Of a stretch of 64,000 nt of DNA, positions 9,173 through 17,553 are shown one piece after another. The notes under the pieces were generated by a model. The model worked only from the letters and a program-made list of their open reading frames with translations, was not told where the DNA came from and did no database searches. The stretch spans positions 434,001 to 498,000 of the forward strand of contig JADFAD010000001.1 of the NCBI GenBank assembly GCA_015665455.1. The letters run 5' to 3'. This DNA is from Oceanospirillaceae bacterium. Its GTDB lineage: Bacteria > Pseudomonadota > Gammaproteobacteria > Pseudomonadales > Litoribrevibacteraceae. The position numbers and the translations under genes are program-made. Every line of letters starts with the position of its first letter. Within the stretch, counting starts at the first letter, position 1.

Positions 9173-9673
9173 ATGGCTGAAGAACAAGATATTGATATGT
9201 CCGATCAGCAATCCACTGGCAAGAAGCGTTTGTTTATTGTTATTGGGGTTGTAGCGTTGGTGAGTTTGTTGTCATTAGGTGGTGCTGCGTTCCTGCTTCT
9301 TAGTGGTGATGATGAGACGTCTGCCGAAGACGAAGTGGTTGAGGAAGTGAAGCTTCCTGCGCTTTATTATGAAATGCAGCCCGCTTTTGTCGTGACGTAT
9401 AAAGTTGGAATGCGTCAACGTTATATGCAGGTCTATGTGACTTTGATGTTGAGAAGTCCAGAATTGCTTGAAGCATTACAAGTGAATCACCCTGCTTTAC
9501 AAAGTGGGTTACTTCAGATGTTTGGAAGTCAGGATTTTAACCACCTGAAAACATCAGAGGGTAAAGATGATTTAAGAAAATTATCTTTGGACGTGGTTAA
9601 TGAAGTTGTAGCAAATAATATTGGTGAAGGAACGGTTGAACAGGTGTTATTTACGAACATCGTTATGCAGTAA
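9173..9673 (+). CDS. fliL: Flagellar basal body-associated protein FliL
   Basis: Single-pass inner-membrane protein that surrounds and supports the stator. A short acidic cytoplasmic N-terminus is followed by one transmembrane helix (about residues 20-44). An acidic stretch and a periplasmic FliL domain come next (YYEMQPAFVVTY, then the C-terminal VEQVLFTNIVMQ typical of FliL). Length 166 aa is usual. GGAG precedes the ATG. It leads the switch/export gene run fliLMNOPQR. Confidence 0.93.
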   Translation: MAEEQDIDMSDQQSTGKKRLFIVIGVVALVSLLSLGGAAFLLLSGDDETSAEDEVVEEVKLPALYYEMQPAFVVTYKVGMRQRYMQVYVTLMLRSPELLEALQVNHPALQSGLLQMFGSQDFNHLKTSEGKDDLRKLSLDVVNEVVANNIGEGTVEQVLFTNIVMQ

Positions 9674-9745
9674 TTAGCGTAGCGTATGTTTAAAACCACA
9701 CCGACAGTTCCTTATCGGAATGACTTAAATAAGCAGGTATGAGTT

Positions 9746-10717
9746 GTGCAAGACTTACTTTCACAAGACGAGATTGATGCGCTATTGCATGGCGTTGATG
9801 ATGGTGACGTTGACACGGATTCAGACGGTGGATCTGGTGAAGGCGTAGCTTCGTATGATATTACGAGTCAGGATCGTATTGTTCGTGGCCGGATGCCAAC
9901 GCTTGAAATGATTAATGAGCGTTTCACTCGTTACACTCGTATCAGTTTGTTTAATTTGCTGCGTCGAAGCGCTGAGGTTGTCTCAGGGGGCGTGCAAATA
10001 ATGAAGTTTGGTGAGTATGTGCATTCTCTGTACGTACCAACCAGTTTGAATTTGGTGAAGGTTCGTCCTTTGAAAGGAACGGGGCTGTTTGTTCTTGACG
10101 CCAAGTTGGTGTTTAAACTGGTGGATAACTTCTTTGGTGGCGATGGTCGACACGCCAAAATTGAAGGTCGTGAATTTACACCAACAGAAACCCGAATTGT
10201 TCAGATGGTGCTTGAACAATTATTTATCGACATGAAAGAAGCGTGGGGCTCAATTCTGGATGTGGATTTTGAGTACTTAAACTCAGAAGTTAACCCAGCA
10301 ATGGCGAACATTGTAAGCCCTGCGGAAGTGGTGGTTGTTAGTACGTTTCATATTGAACTCGATGGCGGCGGTGGTGATTTGCAGCTGACCATTCCTTATT
10401 CAATGATCGAACCACTGAGGGAGATTTTAGATGCCGGTGTTCAGTCTGACATCGATGAAGTTGACGAACGCTGGGAAAGAATTCTTCGTGAATACAGTTT
10501 GAACCTTAAGGCCAATCTTACTGGGTCTGTGTGTACTCGGCAATTGACGTTGGGTGAAATCGTGGAGTGGAAAGAAGGTGATATTATCCCTGTGGATATG
10601 CCTGAGTTTATTACCATGAGTGCTAATGGCGTTCCAACGTTTGATTGTCAGTTAGGGGCTGCAGGTGAAAAGTTAGCAGCCAAAGTCGTTAAGCCAGTTA
10701 AGAAACGCTTACGTTAA
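9746..10717 (+). CDS. fliM: Flagellar motor switch protein FliM
   Basis: C-ring protein that binds phosphorylated CheY and sets the direction of rotation. The N-terminal CheY-P-binding peptide LLSQDEIDALL is at residues 4-14. The middle CheC-like domain and the C-terminal surface-presentation domain (SpoA) that pairs with FliN follow. Length 323 aa is standard. The start is GTG, giving the characteristic MQDLLSQDEID N-terminus. Confidence 0.96.
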   Translation: MQDLLSQDEIDALLHGVDDGDVDTDSDGGSGEGVASYDITSQDRIVRGRMPTLEMINERFTRYTRISLFNLLRRSAEVVSGGVQIMKFGEYVHSLYVPTSLNLVKVRPLKGTGLFVLDAKLVFKLVDNFFGGDGRHAKIEGREFTPTETRIVQMVLEQLFIDMKEAWGSILDVDFEYLNSEVNPAMANIVSPAEVVVVSTFHIELDGGGGDLQLTIPYSMIEPLREILDAGVQSDIDEVDERWERILREYSLNLKANLTGSVCTRQLTLGEIVEWKEGDIIPVDMPEFITMSANGVPTFDCQLGAAGEKLAAKVVKPVKKRLR

Positions 10718-10785
10718 GTTGAGATAAGTGAGTTTGCCTGTTTAAGGTGAATAACAATAGATTTAAATAGAAAAGGGGAATCACC

Positions 10786-11241
10786 ATGGCCGAAGAAGAG
10801 AATATGACTGAAGGTCAGGAAGAAAACGTGGATCAGGATCAATTGTCTGATGAATGGGCTGCAGCCATGGAGGAAGCGGGTGCAACGGATTCGGATGAAG
10901 GTGAAGAGGTATCGGATAAGAATAAGATCCTTGAACCTGATAATGAGCCGATGGACGGCGATATGCTTTCCGATCCGAATAATCCCAATTTGGATGTAAT
11001 TCTAGATATTCCCGTGACTATTTCAATGGAAGTAGGCAATACGGAAATATCCATTCGTAACTTACTTCAGCTTAACCAAGGGTCTGTTATCGAACTAGAT
11101 CGATTGGCGGGTGAGCCCTTAGATGTTTTAGTTAATGGCCAGTTGATTGCTCATGGTGAAGTTGTAATGGTGAACGAGAAGTTTGGTATTCGTTTGACGG
11201 ACGTGGTTAGCCCAACCGAGCGAATCAGAAAACTTCGTTAA
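10786..11241 (+). CDS. fliN: Flagellar motor switch protein FliN
   Basis: C-ring component that binds FliM and docks FliH during export. The acidic, poorly conserved N-terminal half (residues 1-70) is typical of the longer Pseudomonas-type FliN. The C-terminal SpoA domain (about 75-148) contains DIPVTISMEVG, NLLQLNQGSVIELD and GEVVMVNEKFGIRLTD. 151 aa. AAAGGGG precedes the ATG. Confidence 0.95.
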   Translation: MAEEENMTEGQEENVDQDQLSDEWAAAMEEAGATDSDEGEEVSDKNKILEPDNEPMDGDMLSDPNNPNLDVILDIPVTISMEVGNTEISIRNLLQLNQGSVIELDRLAGEPLDVLVNGQLIAHGEVVMVNEKFGIRLTDVVSPTERIRKLR

Positions 11242-11265
11242 TTGTTGATGCGCATAAACGGCGAT

Positions 11266-11302
11266 ACAAAAGGTGAATAGCGTTCCGTTATCCATCTTTT
11301 GT
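11266..11302 (+). other. Long hairpin between fliN and fliO
   Basis: The arm at 11266-11279 pairs with 11289-11302: 12 Watson-Crick pairs, one G-U and one mismatch over 14 positions, with a 9-base loop. The outer seven pairs are ACAAAAG/CTTTTGT. It has no clean T run beyond the stem, so it may be a weak attenuator or an mRNA processing or stability element rather than a full terminator. Confidence 0.45.
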
Positions 11303-11367
11303 TAGTCTCCTATATTTTTCACTGTTAGACTGACACTCGACAATAAACAATACATTGATAGGACGTT

Positions 11368-12087
11368 GTGATCGGGATGGCCGGAAAAAACACTTTTGTA
11401 AGCTTTGGTTTTATTCTTTCTTTGGTGATCTCTGCCAGTTCAGTTGCTGAGCAGGCGCCTTCAGAGAAGAGTTCAACTTCAAACTCAATCGAAGCGACTG
11501 AGGTTGCTGAAGGTAACGGCGATAACAGCGGTGATAAATACGAGGACTCTGCTCGTGTTGTCGAAAAACCAGCACTTTCTGTTTCTGAACCTGTACTTTC
11601 TATTTCTGAACCTGAAATGCGTGATGAAACGGCGACTTCCGATTACGTTCAGAGATTAATGACCGACCCTCAGAACCCTGATTCTACAAGCACTCCCACC
11701 TCTACAGTTCAATTAGCGACGACGGTTGCAGGCCTTTTTGCAGTAATAGGCATGATTTTTGTAGCTGCATGGTTAGTACGACGTTTATCTGGCGGTCAGA
11801 TAGGTCAAGGCAATGCAGTTATCAAAATATTGGCAACGCAAGCTTTAGGCACTAAAGAACGCATTTGTTTGATAGACGTTGGTGGCCAGCAGGTTCTGGT
11901 GGGAATTACCGCGCAAGCAATGCAAACCTTGATGGTTCTTGATGAACCTATTGATCTCAAGGCGAACAATCAAAGTTCAGCGTGGTCTTCTTCAGAATCT
12001 GTAAATAGCGTATTTGGCGCAAAGTTACAGTCTATGTTGAAGGGGACGACAGTTAATGAGGGTAAACAGCCTAAAGTGGACGGTTAG
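11368..12087 (+). CDS. fliO: Flagellar biosynthetic protein FliO
   Basis: Membrane chaperone for assembly of the FliP ring. It carries an N-terminal hydrophobic, signal-like segment (about residues 6-27). A variable Ser/Glu-rich region follows, then one transmembrane helix (about 113-135) followed by RRLSGG, and a cytoplasmic FliO domain ([22 protein letters not shown]). At 239 aa it is longer than many FliO proteins because of the variable periplasmic region. The GTG start is tentative; an ATG three codons on is the alternative. Its 3' end overlaps fliP by 32 bp. Confidence 0.88.
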   Translation: MIGMAGKNTFVSFGFILSLVISASSVAEQAPSEKSSTSNSIEATEVAEGNGDNSGDKYEDSARVVEKPALSVSEPVLSISEPEMRDETATSDYVQRLMTDPQNPDSTSTPTSTVQLATTVAGLFAVIGMIFVAAWLVRRLSGGQIGQGNAVIKILATQALGTKERICLIDVGGQQVLVGITAQAMQTLMVLDEPIDLKANNQSSAWSSSESVNSVFGAKLQSMLKGTTVNEGKQPKVDG

Positions 12088-12808
12088 TTTATTAATCGGT
12101 TTTTTGACGGTTCTTCCTGCTTGGGCTGAACCAGGTATTCCCGCCGTTGCTTTGACAACGAACCCTGATGGAAGTCAGGAATATACTGTAACCATTCAAA
12201 TTCTTGCCATCATGACTATGCTGACGTTGCTGCCAGCCATGGTCATGATGATGACGTCCTTCACTCGCATCATTATTGTTTTCTCGATTGTTCGTCAGGC
12301 CATGGGCTTGCAGCAGTCACCGTCGAATCAGATTCTGGTTGGTTTAGCCTTATTTTTGACGTTCTTTATTATGACTCCAATTCTGGAGGACATTCATCAA
12401 AACGCTTTGATGCCGTACATCAACGAAGAGCTCACCTCCTTGGAGGCGCTTGAGAAAGCGGAAGTTCCGATAAGAGCATTTATGCTGGGGCAAACGCGTG
12501 AAGATGATATCGCGTTGTTTGTTAGGATTTCGGGTAAAACGGATATCAAGGGGCCGGAAGATCTGCCTTTGAATATTGTGATACCTGCGTTCGTCACCAG
12601 TGAATTAAAAACGGCGTTTCAGATTGGCTTCTTAATCTTTATCCCATTTTTAATCATTGACATGGTGGTGGCTTCGGTCTTGATGGCAATGGGTATGATG
12701 ATGTTGTCACCCATTATTATCTCCTTGCCGTTTAAGATTATGTTGTTCGTATTGGTAGACGGTTGGGCCTTAATTATTGGTACTTTAGCCTCCAGTTTTA
12801 ATGTGTGA
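12056..12808 (+). CDS. fliP: Flagellar type III export protein FliP
   Basis: Forms the core of the export gate with FliQ and FliR. A cleavable signal peptide (residues 1-24, ending LPAWA) is followed by the FliP domain with motifs [20 protein letters not shown] and [19 protein letters not shown]-terminal helices contain [20 protein letters not shown]. 250 aa, typical. Its start lies inside the end of fliO, indicating translational coupling. Confidence 0.96.
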   Translation: MRVNSLKWTVSLLIGFLTVLPAWAEPGIPAVALTTNPDGSQEYTVTIQILAIMTMLTLLPAMVMMMTSFTRIIIVFSIVRQAMGLQQSPSNQILVGLALFLTFFIMTPILEDIHQNALMPYINEELTSLEALEKAEVPIRAFMLGQTREDDIALFVRISGKTDIKGPEDLPLNIVIPAFVTSELKTAFQIGFLIFIPFLIIDMVVASVLMAMGMMMLSPIIISLPFKIMLFVLVDGWALIIGTLASSFNV

Positions 12809-12820
12809 GTTAGGAGATAA

Positions 12821-13093
12821 ATGATGACACCTGAAGTCGTAGTTGATATCTATTCTGAAGCCATTTATTTGATCATGATAATGGTTTCGCTGATCATCGC
12901 ACCCAGTTTGATTGTTGGTTTGATGGTGAGTACGTTCCAAGCGGCGACGCAGATTAACGAGCAGACGTTGACTTTTTTACCTCGTTTGATTGTTACTTTG
13001 TTTACGTTGATTGTTGGTGGTCCTTGGCTGATGAGAGAGCTGATGGATTACACCCAAACGCTTATTACTAACATCCCGTATGTGATTGGTTAA
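12821..13093 (+). CDS. fliQ: Flagellar type III export protein FliQ
   Basis: Small export-gate subunit with two transmembrane helices (about 13-38 and 50-72) and the family motif FQAATQINEQTLTFLPR in the loop. 90 aa, standard size. AGGAG precedes two consecutive ATG codons. Gaps of 12 bp to fliP and 6 bp to fliR show an operon. Confidence 0.96.
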   Translation: MMTPEVVVDIYSEAIYLIMIMVSLIIAPSLIVGLMVSTFQAATQINEQTLTFLPRLIVTLFTLIVGGPWLMRELMDYTQTLITNIPYVIG

Positions 13094-13099
13094 TTTAAT

Positions 13100-13885
13100 A
13101 TGACCGGTTTGTTGGAAATTAACACGCCAGAAATTACGGCTTGGGTTGGTCGGTATATGTGGCCGATGTTCCGTATTTCAGGCTTTTTGTTGGCTGCCCC
13201 TTTCTTTGGCGCCAACTTTGTTCCAACTCGAATTCGTCTGTTGTTAGCACTTGTGCTGACCATTGTTATTGCTCCCATGCTTCCGCCTGTTCCTAGGATG
13301 GATCCGTTTGCGATGGAGCATATTTTATTGATTCTTAATCAAACGCTGATTGGTGTTTGTTTGGGCTTCTTGCTTCAGATTTTTATGCAGCTATTTGTTA
13401 TTTCAGGCCAGATTATCGGCATGAAAATGGGGTTGGGGTTTGCAATGATGAATGACCCCGCAAACGGAGTGAGCGTTCCCGTGGTTGCTCAATTCTATTT
13501 GATGATGGTGACTTTGTTGTTTCTTGCCAGTAATGGACATTTAGTTGCGATTGAGATACTGGTTGAAAGCTTTTATACCATCCCAGTGAATGTGAAAGGG
13601 TTAAATCCGAATGATTTACATCTCATTCCTTTGTGGGGTAGTTGGATGATGGCCGGTGCATTGTTGATGGCCCTTCCTGCCGTTGTGGCATTAACCATTG
13701 TGAATATGGCCTTCGGTGTGATGAGCCGAGCAGCACCTCAGATGAACGTGTTTGCGTTGGGTTTTCCGACAGCACTTATTCTTGGGATGTTTGTAATGTG
13801 GGTGACTCAGATAAATATGTTGGCGCTTTATCAGACTTTTGTAGCGGATGCGTTGGAATTTATGCGTTTGCTGATTAAAGCGTGA
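13100..13885 (+). CDS. fliR: Flagellar type III export protein FliR
   Basis: Export-gate subunit that caps the FliP-FliQ assembly. Six hydrophobic segments, GFAMMNDPANGVSVPV in the central region and the C-terminal RAAPQMNVFALGFP motif identify it. 261 aa, normal. It begins 6 bp after fliQ with little Shine-Dalgarno sequence, so it probably depends on coupled translation. Confidence 0.95.
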   Translation: MTGLLEINTPEITAWVGRYMWPMFRISGFLLAAPFFGANFVPTRIRLLLALVLTIVIAPMLPPVPRMDPFAMEHILLILNQTLIGVCLGFLLQIFMQLFVISGQIIGMKMGLGFAMMNDPANGVSVPVVAQFYLMMVTLLFLASNGHLVAIEILVESFYTIPVNVKGLNPNDLHLIPLWGSWMMAGALLMALPAVVALTIVNMAFGVMSRAAPQMNVFALGFPTALILGMFVMWVTQINMLALYQTFVADALEFMRLLIKA

Positions 13886-13975
13886 TTGTTTTGGACGGTT
13901 TTTAATTTTTTAGGATACGAGTTTTTGAACGCTCGTGTGTATTCATACTGCTTAAGTCCATAAGGTTGTTTTGTC

Positions 13976-15109
13976 ATGGCAGAAGAAGACAGCAGTCAGG
14001 AAAAAACAGAAGAGGCCACGCCCAGGCGGCTTGAAAAAGCCAGAGAAGAGGGCGATGTTCCCCGGTCGCGAGAATTAAGTACGTTTGCTGTTTTGATGGC
14101 AGGCACGGTTGGTCTGTGGATTTTTGGCGCTGATATTTCTCATTCATTAATGCAAACCATGAGAGATAACTTTTCGATTGAGCGCGCAGCTATTTACGAT
14201 ACCAATCAAATGGCGATTCATTTGGCCAGTGCTGCCGAGGAGGTTGTTTTAGGGTTGGCACCTTTGATGGCATTGCTTTTGTTCGCTGCCATTGCGGGGC
14301 CGTTAGGGCTTGGCGGTTGGAACTTTGCGGGCAAAGCATTAATGCCGAAAGCCAATAGAATCAGCCCTCTTGCGGGGCTTAAGCGTATGTTCTCCATGCG
14401 CTCTATGGTTGAATTGGTTAAATCCATATTGAAAATTACTCTGGTTGGGGGGCTAGCTGTTCTGATCATGGATTGGATGCAGCTTGAAATCCTTACTTTA
14501 CCGATGGAATCTCTTGAGCAATCAATCGAGCATTCCATGGTAATCATCGCATTAAGCGCCATTGCTTTATCTTCTGCGACGCTCATTATTGCCATCATTG
14601 ATGTGCCGTATCAGATTTATGAGCACGCTAAAAAGCTTAAGATGAGTTCTCAAGAAATTAAAGATGAATTCAAAGAGACGGAAGGTAAGCCTGAAGTTAA
14701 GCGTAAGGTTCGTCAATTGCAGATGGAAATGGCGAATCGTCGAATGATGGGCGATGTGCCGGATGCCGATGTTATTATTACAAACCCGACGCACTTCTCG
14801 GTGGCGTTGAAATACGATCCAAAGATATCTTCTGCTCCGATTATGTTGGCAAAAGGTGTGGATCAGACGGCAATGAAAATTCGTGAAATCGCCAACGAAT
14901 ATGATATTCCTATTCTTGAGGCACCGCCGCTTGCTCGTTCTATTTATTACAATACCGAAATTGGTGATGAAATCCCTGAAGGCTTATATGTGGCGATTGC
15001 TCAGGTCTTAGCGTATATCTTCCAGCTGGATCAGTACATGAAGGGCCGTGGGCCTAAGCCGAAAGATCTCGGTGATATGCCGATTCCTGATGATCTACAA
15101 CACGATTAA
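13976..15109 (+). CDS. flhB: Flagellar export switch protein FlhB
   Basis: Membrane protein that switches export from hook to filament substrates after autocleavage. The N-terminal SQEKTEEATPRRLEKAREEG motif and four transmembrane helices (about residues 32-210) are followed by a cytoplasmic domain. That domain has the self-cleavage site NPTH at N270 and an intact C-terminal part. 377 aa, standard. A separate C-domain-only paralogue (30592-30900) exists in this window. Confidence 0.96.
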   Translation: MAEEDSSQEKTEEATPRRLEKAREEGDVPRSRELSTFAVLMAGTVGLWIFGADISHSLMQTMRDNFSIERAAIYDTNQMAIHLASAAEEVVLGLAPLMALLLFAAIAGPLGLGGWNFAGKALMPKANRISPLAGLKRMFSMRSMVELVKSILKITLVGGLAVLIMDWMQLEILTLPMESLEQSIEHSMVIIALSAIALSSATLIIAIIDVPYQIYEHAKKLKMSSQEIKDEFKETEGKPEVKRKVRQLQMEMANRRMMGDVPDADVIITNPTHFSVALKYDPKISSAPIMLAKGVDQTAMKIREIANEYDIPILEAPPLARSIYYNTEIGDEIPEGLYVAIAQVLAYIFQLDQYMKGRGPKPKDLGDMPIPDDLQHD

Positions 15110-15131
15110 GGTGTACTTAATTCGATTATGT

Positions 15132-15163
15132 GCGATGCCGCTTTGCAATGAAGTCGGCATCGC
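15132..15163 (+). terminator. Hairpin between flhB and flhA
   Basis: GCGATGCCG (15132-15140) and CGGCATCGC (15155-15163) form a perfect 9-bp stem with a 14-base loop, 22 bases after the flhB stop. Downstream sequence is T-rich but has no strong T run. Together with the sigma-54 site just after it, this suggests that transcription ends, or is attenuated, here and restarts for flhA. Confidence 0.5.
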
Positions 15164-15205
15164 TTCATCTTCATATTTAAATTAATTTCTCTGTTTCTTA
15201 AAAGT

Positions 15206-15221
15206 AGGAACACTTCTTGCG
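15206..15221 (+). promoter_or_regulatory. Candidate sigma-54 promoter for flhA
   Basis: AGGAACACTTCTTGCG has GG (15207-15208), exactly 10 intervening bases and GC (15219-15220), with TTGC intact. The -24 element is weaker than the sites at fliK and cheW. Predicted start is near 15232. flhA is sigma-54 dependent in several polarly flagellated gammaproteobacteria. Confidence 0.6.
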
Positions 15222-15287
15222 ATAACCCCCTTAGAACAAATTATGCGTCAAAAAAATGTACCTGACGTTTTGAGGGAGTGGAGTTTT

Positions 15288-17453
15288 ATGAAGTTTCCTG
15301 CTTTGGGAATGCCAAGCATGACACCAAAACAGATGCTGGGAAGTGCTGGTCATATTTTCAGTAACAACATGGGTGTTCCTATTTTATTGCTGACTCTGTT
15401 AGCAATGATGACCTTGCCGGTTCCTCCATTTATCTTGGATGTCTTATTTACCTTTAATATCGCCTTGGCGTTGGTGGTTCTCCTTGTTGGGGTTTATGCC
15501 TTGAGGCCGCTTGAATTTGCTGTGTTTCCTACCATTCTTCTGGTTGCCACGTTACTTCGATTGGCCTTGAATGTTGCATCTACTCGAGTTGTATTACTGG
15601 AAGGGCATCAGGGCGGAGATGCCGCTGGTAAGGTGATTGAAGCTTTTGGTGAGGTGGTTATCGGTGGTAACTACGCGGTTGGCTTGGTTGTCTTCGCCAT
15701 TTTAATGATTATTAACTTTGTGGTTGTAACAAAGGGTGCGGGACGCATCTCAGAAGTAAGCGCACGTTTTACCTTGGATGCGATGCCTGGTAAGCAAATG
15801 GCGATCGATGCGGATTTGAACGCCGGTTTGATTGATCAGGAAGAAGCCAAAACACGAAGAGCGGATATTGCTCAAGAAGCTGACTTTTATGGGTCAATGG
15901 ATGGTGCCAGTAAGTTCGTTCGTGGTGATGCGGTCGCGGGTATTCTGATTCTTTTGATTAACCTGATTGGTGGGCTTTCGATTGGTATGGGTCAGCATGA
16001 CCTAGAGTTTGCTGATGCGGTTGAAAAGTATTCTTTGTTAACGATTGGTGACGGCTTAGTTGCACAGATTCCTTCTCTTATCTTATCGACTGCTGCAGCG
16101 ATCATGGTTACGCGTGTTAACAGTGCTGAAGAGATGCGTGATCAAGTTGTTGGTCAAATGTTCAGTTCGCCAAAAGCGCTTTCTGTTTCTGCTGCCATCC
16201 TGATTATCATGGGTCTTGTGCCTGGTATGCCTCACATGGCGTTTCTTGGTTTGGGTACACTTGCTGCAGCAGGCGCTGCGTTTATTCATTTTAAAAATAA
16301 AGACACTGACGAAGAAGTTCAGGTTGGAAAGGCCGGAGAGCTTCTGGATAAAAACGTTCCTAAGGGGCAGGCAGAAGGTCAGGCTGAAGATGTTAAAGAA
16401 TTGTCTTGGGATGATGTAACTCCGGTTGATCCTGTGGGTCTTGAAGTTGGTTATCGATTAATACCTATGGTAGATAAAAGCCAGGGCGGTATGTTGTTAA
16501 ACCGGATTAAGGGTGTTCGTAAAAAGTTGTCTCAGGAAGTGGGCTTTCTAATGCCTTCTGTACACATTCGAGATAATTTGGATTTATTGCCTAACGTGTA
16601 TCGAATATCTTTGATGGGCGTAGTAGTAGGGGAGGCAGAAATTCACCCTGATCGTGATTTGGCCATTAATCCGGGTCAAGTTTTTGGCGAAGTTAACGGT
16701 ATTGCCGCTAAAGACCCCGCGTTTGGATTGGATGCGTTCTGGATTGAACCGAACTTAAAAGATAAAGCGCAAACATTAGGTTATACCGTGGTGGATGCCA
16801 GTACTGTGGTTGCAACGCACTTAAACCAGTTGTTGTTTAAGCATGCAAATGAATTGATTGGCCATGAGGAAGTACAACAACTCATGGATCTTCTTGCGAA
16901 GAAATCACCAAAGTTAGCGGAAGAGTTGGTGCCGAATACACTGACATTGAGTGGTTTGTTGAAGATTCTTCAGAATTTATTAATGGAGCAAGTGCCAATA
17001 CGTGACATGAGAACGTTGGCGGAAGCAATTATAGAGGCGTCGGCTCGAACGAAAGACCCTGAGCTTTTGACTGAAGCCGTCAGATTGTCGTTATCCCGAA
17101 TGATTGTACAAAATATAATCGGATCTGACGATGAGTTACCTGTTATTACATTAGAGCCGGGCTTGGAAAACATTTTGTTACAGTCTGTACAACAAGCGAA
17201 ACAGGCGGGGCAGGTTGGCGGTGATAGTATTGTGTTGGAACCCTCTCTTGCAGAGCGCCTTCAGTCTTCCGTTAGTGAAGCTGCTCAGCGTCAGGAGCTC
17301 GCTGGAAAATCCGCTGTATTGCTTGTATCACCTGCTATTCGGGTAGCAGTTGCTAAGTTCGTCAGGAATGCGTCTGAGACGTTAGCTGTCTTGTCGTATA
17401 ACGAAGTGCCTGATAATAAGCAGATTACGATTGTGGCAGCAGTAGGAAGTTAA
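15288..17453 (+). CDS. flhA: Flagellar export protein FlhA
   Basis: Largest export-gate protein; couples proton flow and chaperone docking to secretion. Hydrophobic segments in the N-terminal half contain the FHIPEP-family stretch around RFTLDAMPGKQMAIDADLN. A large cytoplasmic C-domain follows. The start at 15288 is preferred because GGAG lies 5 bases upstream and gives about 721 aa, closer to family length. An in-frame ATG at 15243 adds 15 residues but has no clear SD. A sigma-54 site lies upstream. Confidence 0.95.
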   Translation: MKFPALGMPSMTPKQMLGSAGHIFSNNMGVPILLLTLLAMMTLPVPPFILDVLFTFNIALALVVLLVGVYALRPLEFAVFPTILLVATLLRLALNVASTRVVLLEGHQGGDAAGKVIEAFGEVVIGGNYAVGLVVFAILMIINFVVVTKGAGRISEVSARFTLDAMPGKQMAIDADLNAGLIDQEEAKTRRADIAQEADFYGSMDGASKFVRGDAVAGILILLINLIGGLSIGMGQHDLEFADAVEKYSLLTIGDGLVAQIPSLILSTAAAIMVTRVNSAEEMRDQVVGQMFSSPKALSVSAAILIIMGLVPGMPHMAFLGLGTLAAAGAAFIHFKNKDTDEEVQVGKAGELLDKNVPKGQAEGQAEDVKELSWDDVTPVDPVGLEVGYRLIPMVDKSQGGMLLNRIKGVRKKLSQEVGFLMPSVHIRDNLDLLPNVYRISLMGVVVGEAEIHPDRDLAINPGQVFGEVNGIAAKDPAFGLDAFWIEPNLKDKAQTLGYTVVDASTVVATHLNQLLFKHANELIGHEEVQQLMDLLAKKSPKLAEELVPNTLTLSGLLKILQNLLMEQVPIRDMRTLAEAIIEASARTKDPELLTEAVRLSLSRMIVQNIIGSDDELPVITLEPGLENILLQSVQQAKQAGQVGGDSIVLEPSLAERLQSSVSEAAQRQELAGKSAVLLVSPAIRVAVAKFVRNASETLAVLSYNEVPDNKQITIVAAVGS

Positions 17454-17468
17454 CAGTTATTGATTAAT

Positions 17469-17484
17469 TGGCATTAATTTCGCA
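17469..17484 (+). promoter_or_regulatory. Sigma-54 promoter for flhF
   Basis: TGGCATTAATTTCGCA has GG (17470-17471), a 10-base interval and GC (17482-17483), matching TGGCAY in the -24 half. Predicted start is near 17495, 59 bases before the flhF ATG. Confidence 0.7.
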
Positions 17485-17553
17485 TTTATAAGATTAACGT
17501 CAATTTATTGCTGAAAAATATTTCAGGCAGACTTTTGTAAGAGTGGCTAAGCT

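Noticed and set aside
9155-9180. GG-N10-GC match just before fliL
   Set aside because: It overlaps the Shine-Dalgarno and start codon of fliL, leaving no room for a transcript start, and the -24 half lacks the consensus C-A-C.
12056-12087. Possible frameshift joining fliO and fliP
   Set aside because: Both proteins are complete at both ends; the 32-bp overlap is normal translational coupling.
13917-13936. ACGAG/CTCGT inverted repeat between fliR and flhB
   Set aside because: Five-base stem with a ten-base loop and no T run; too weak to call.
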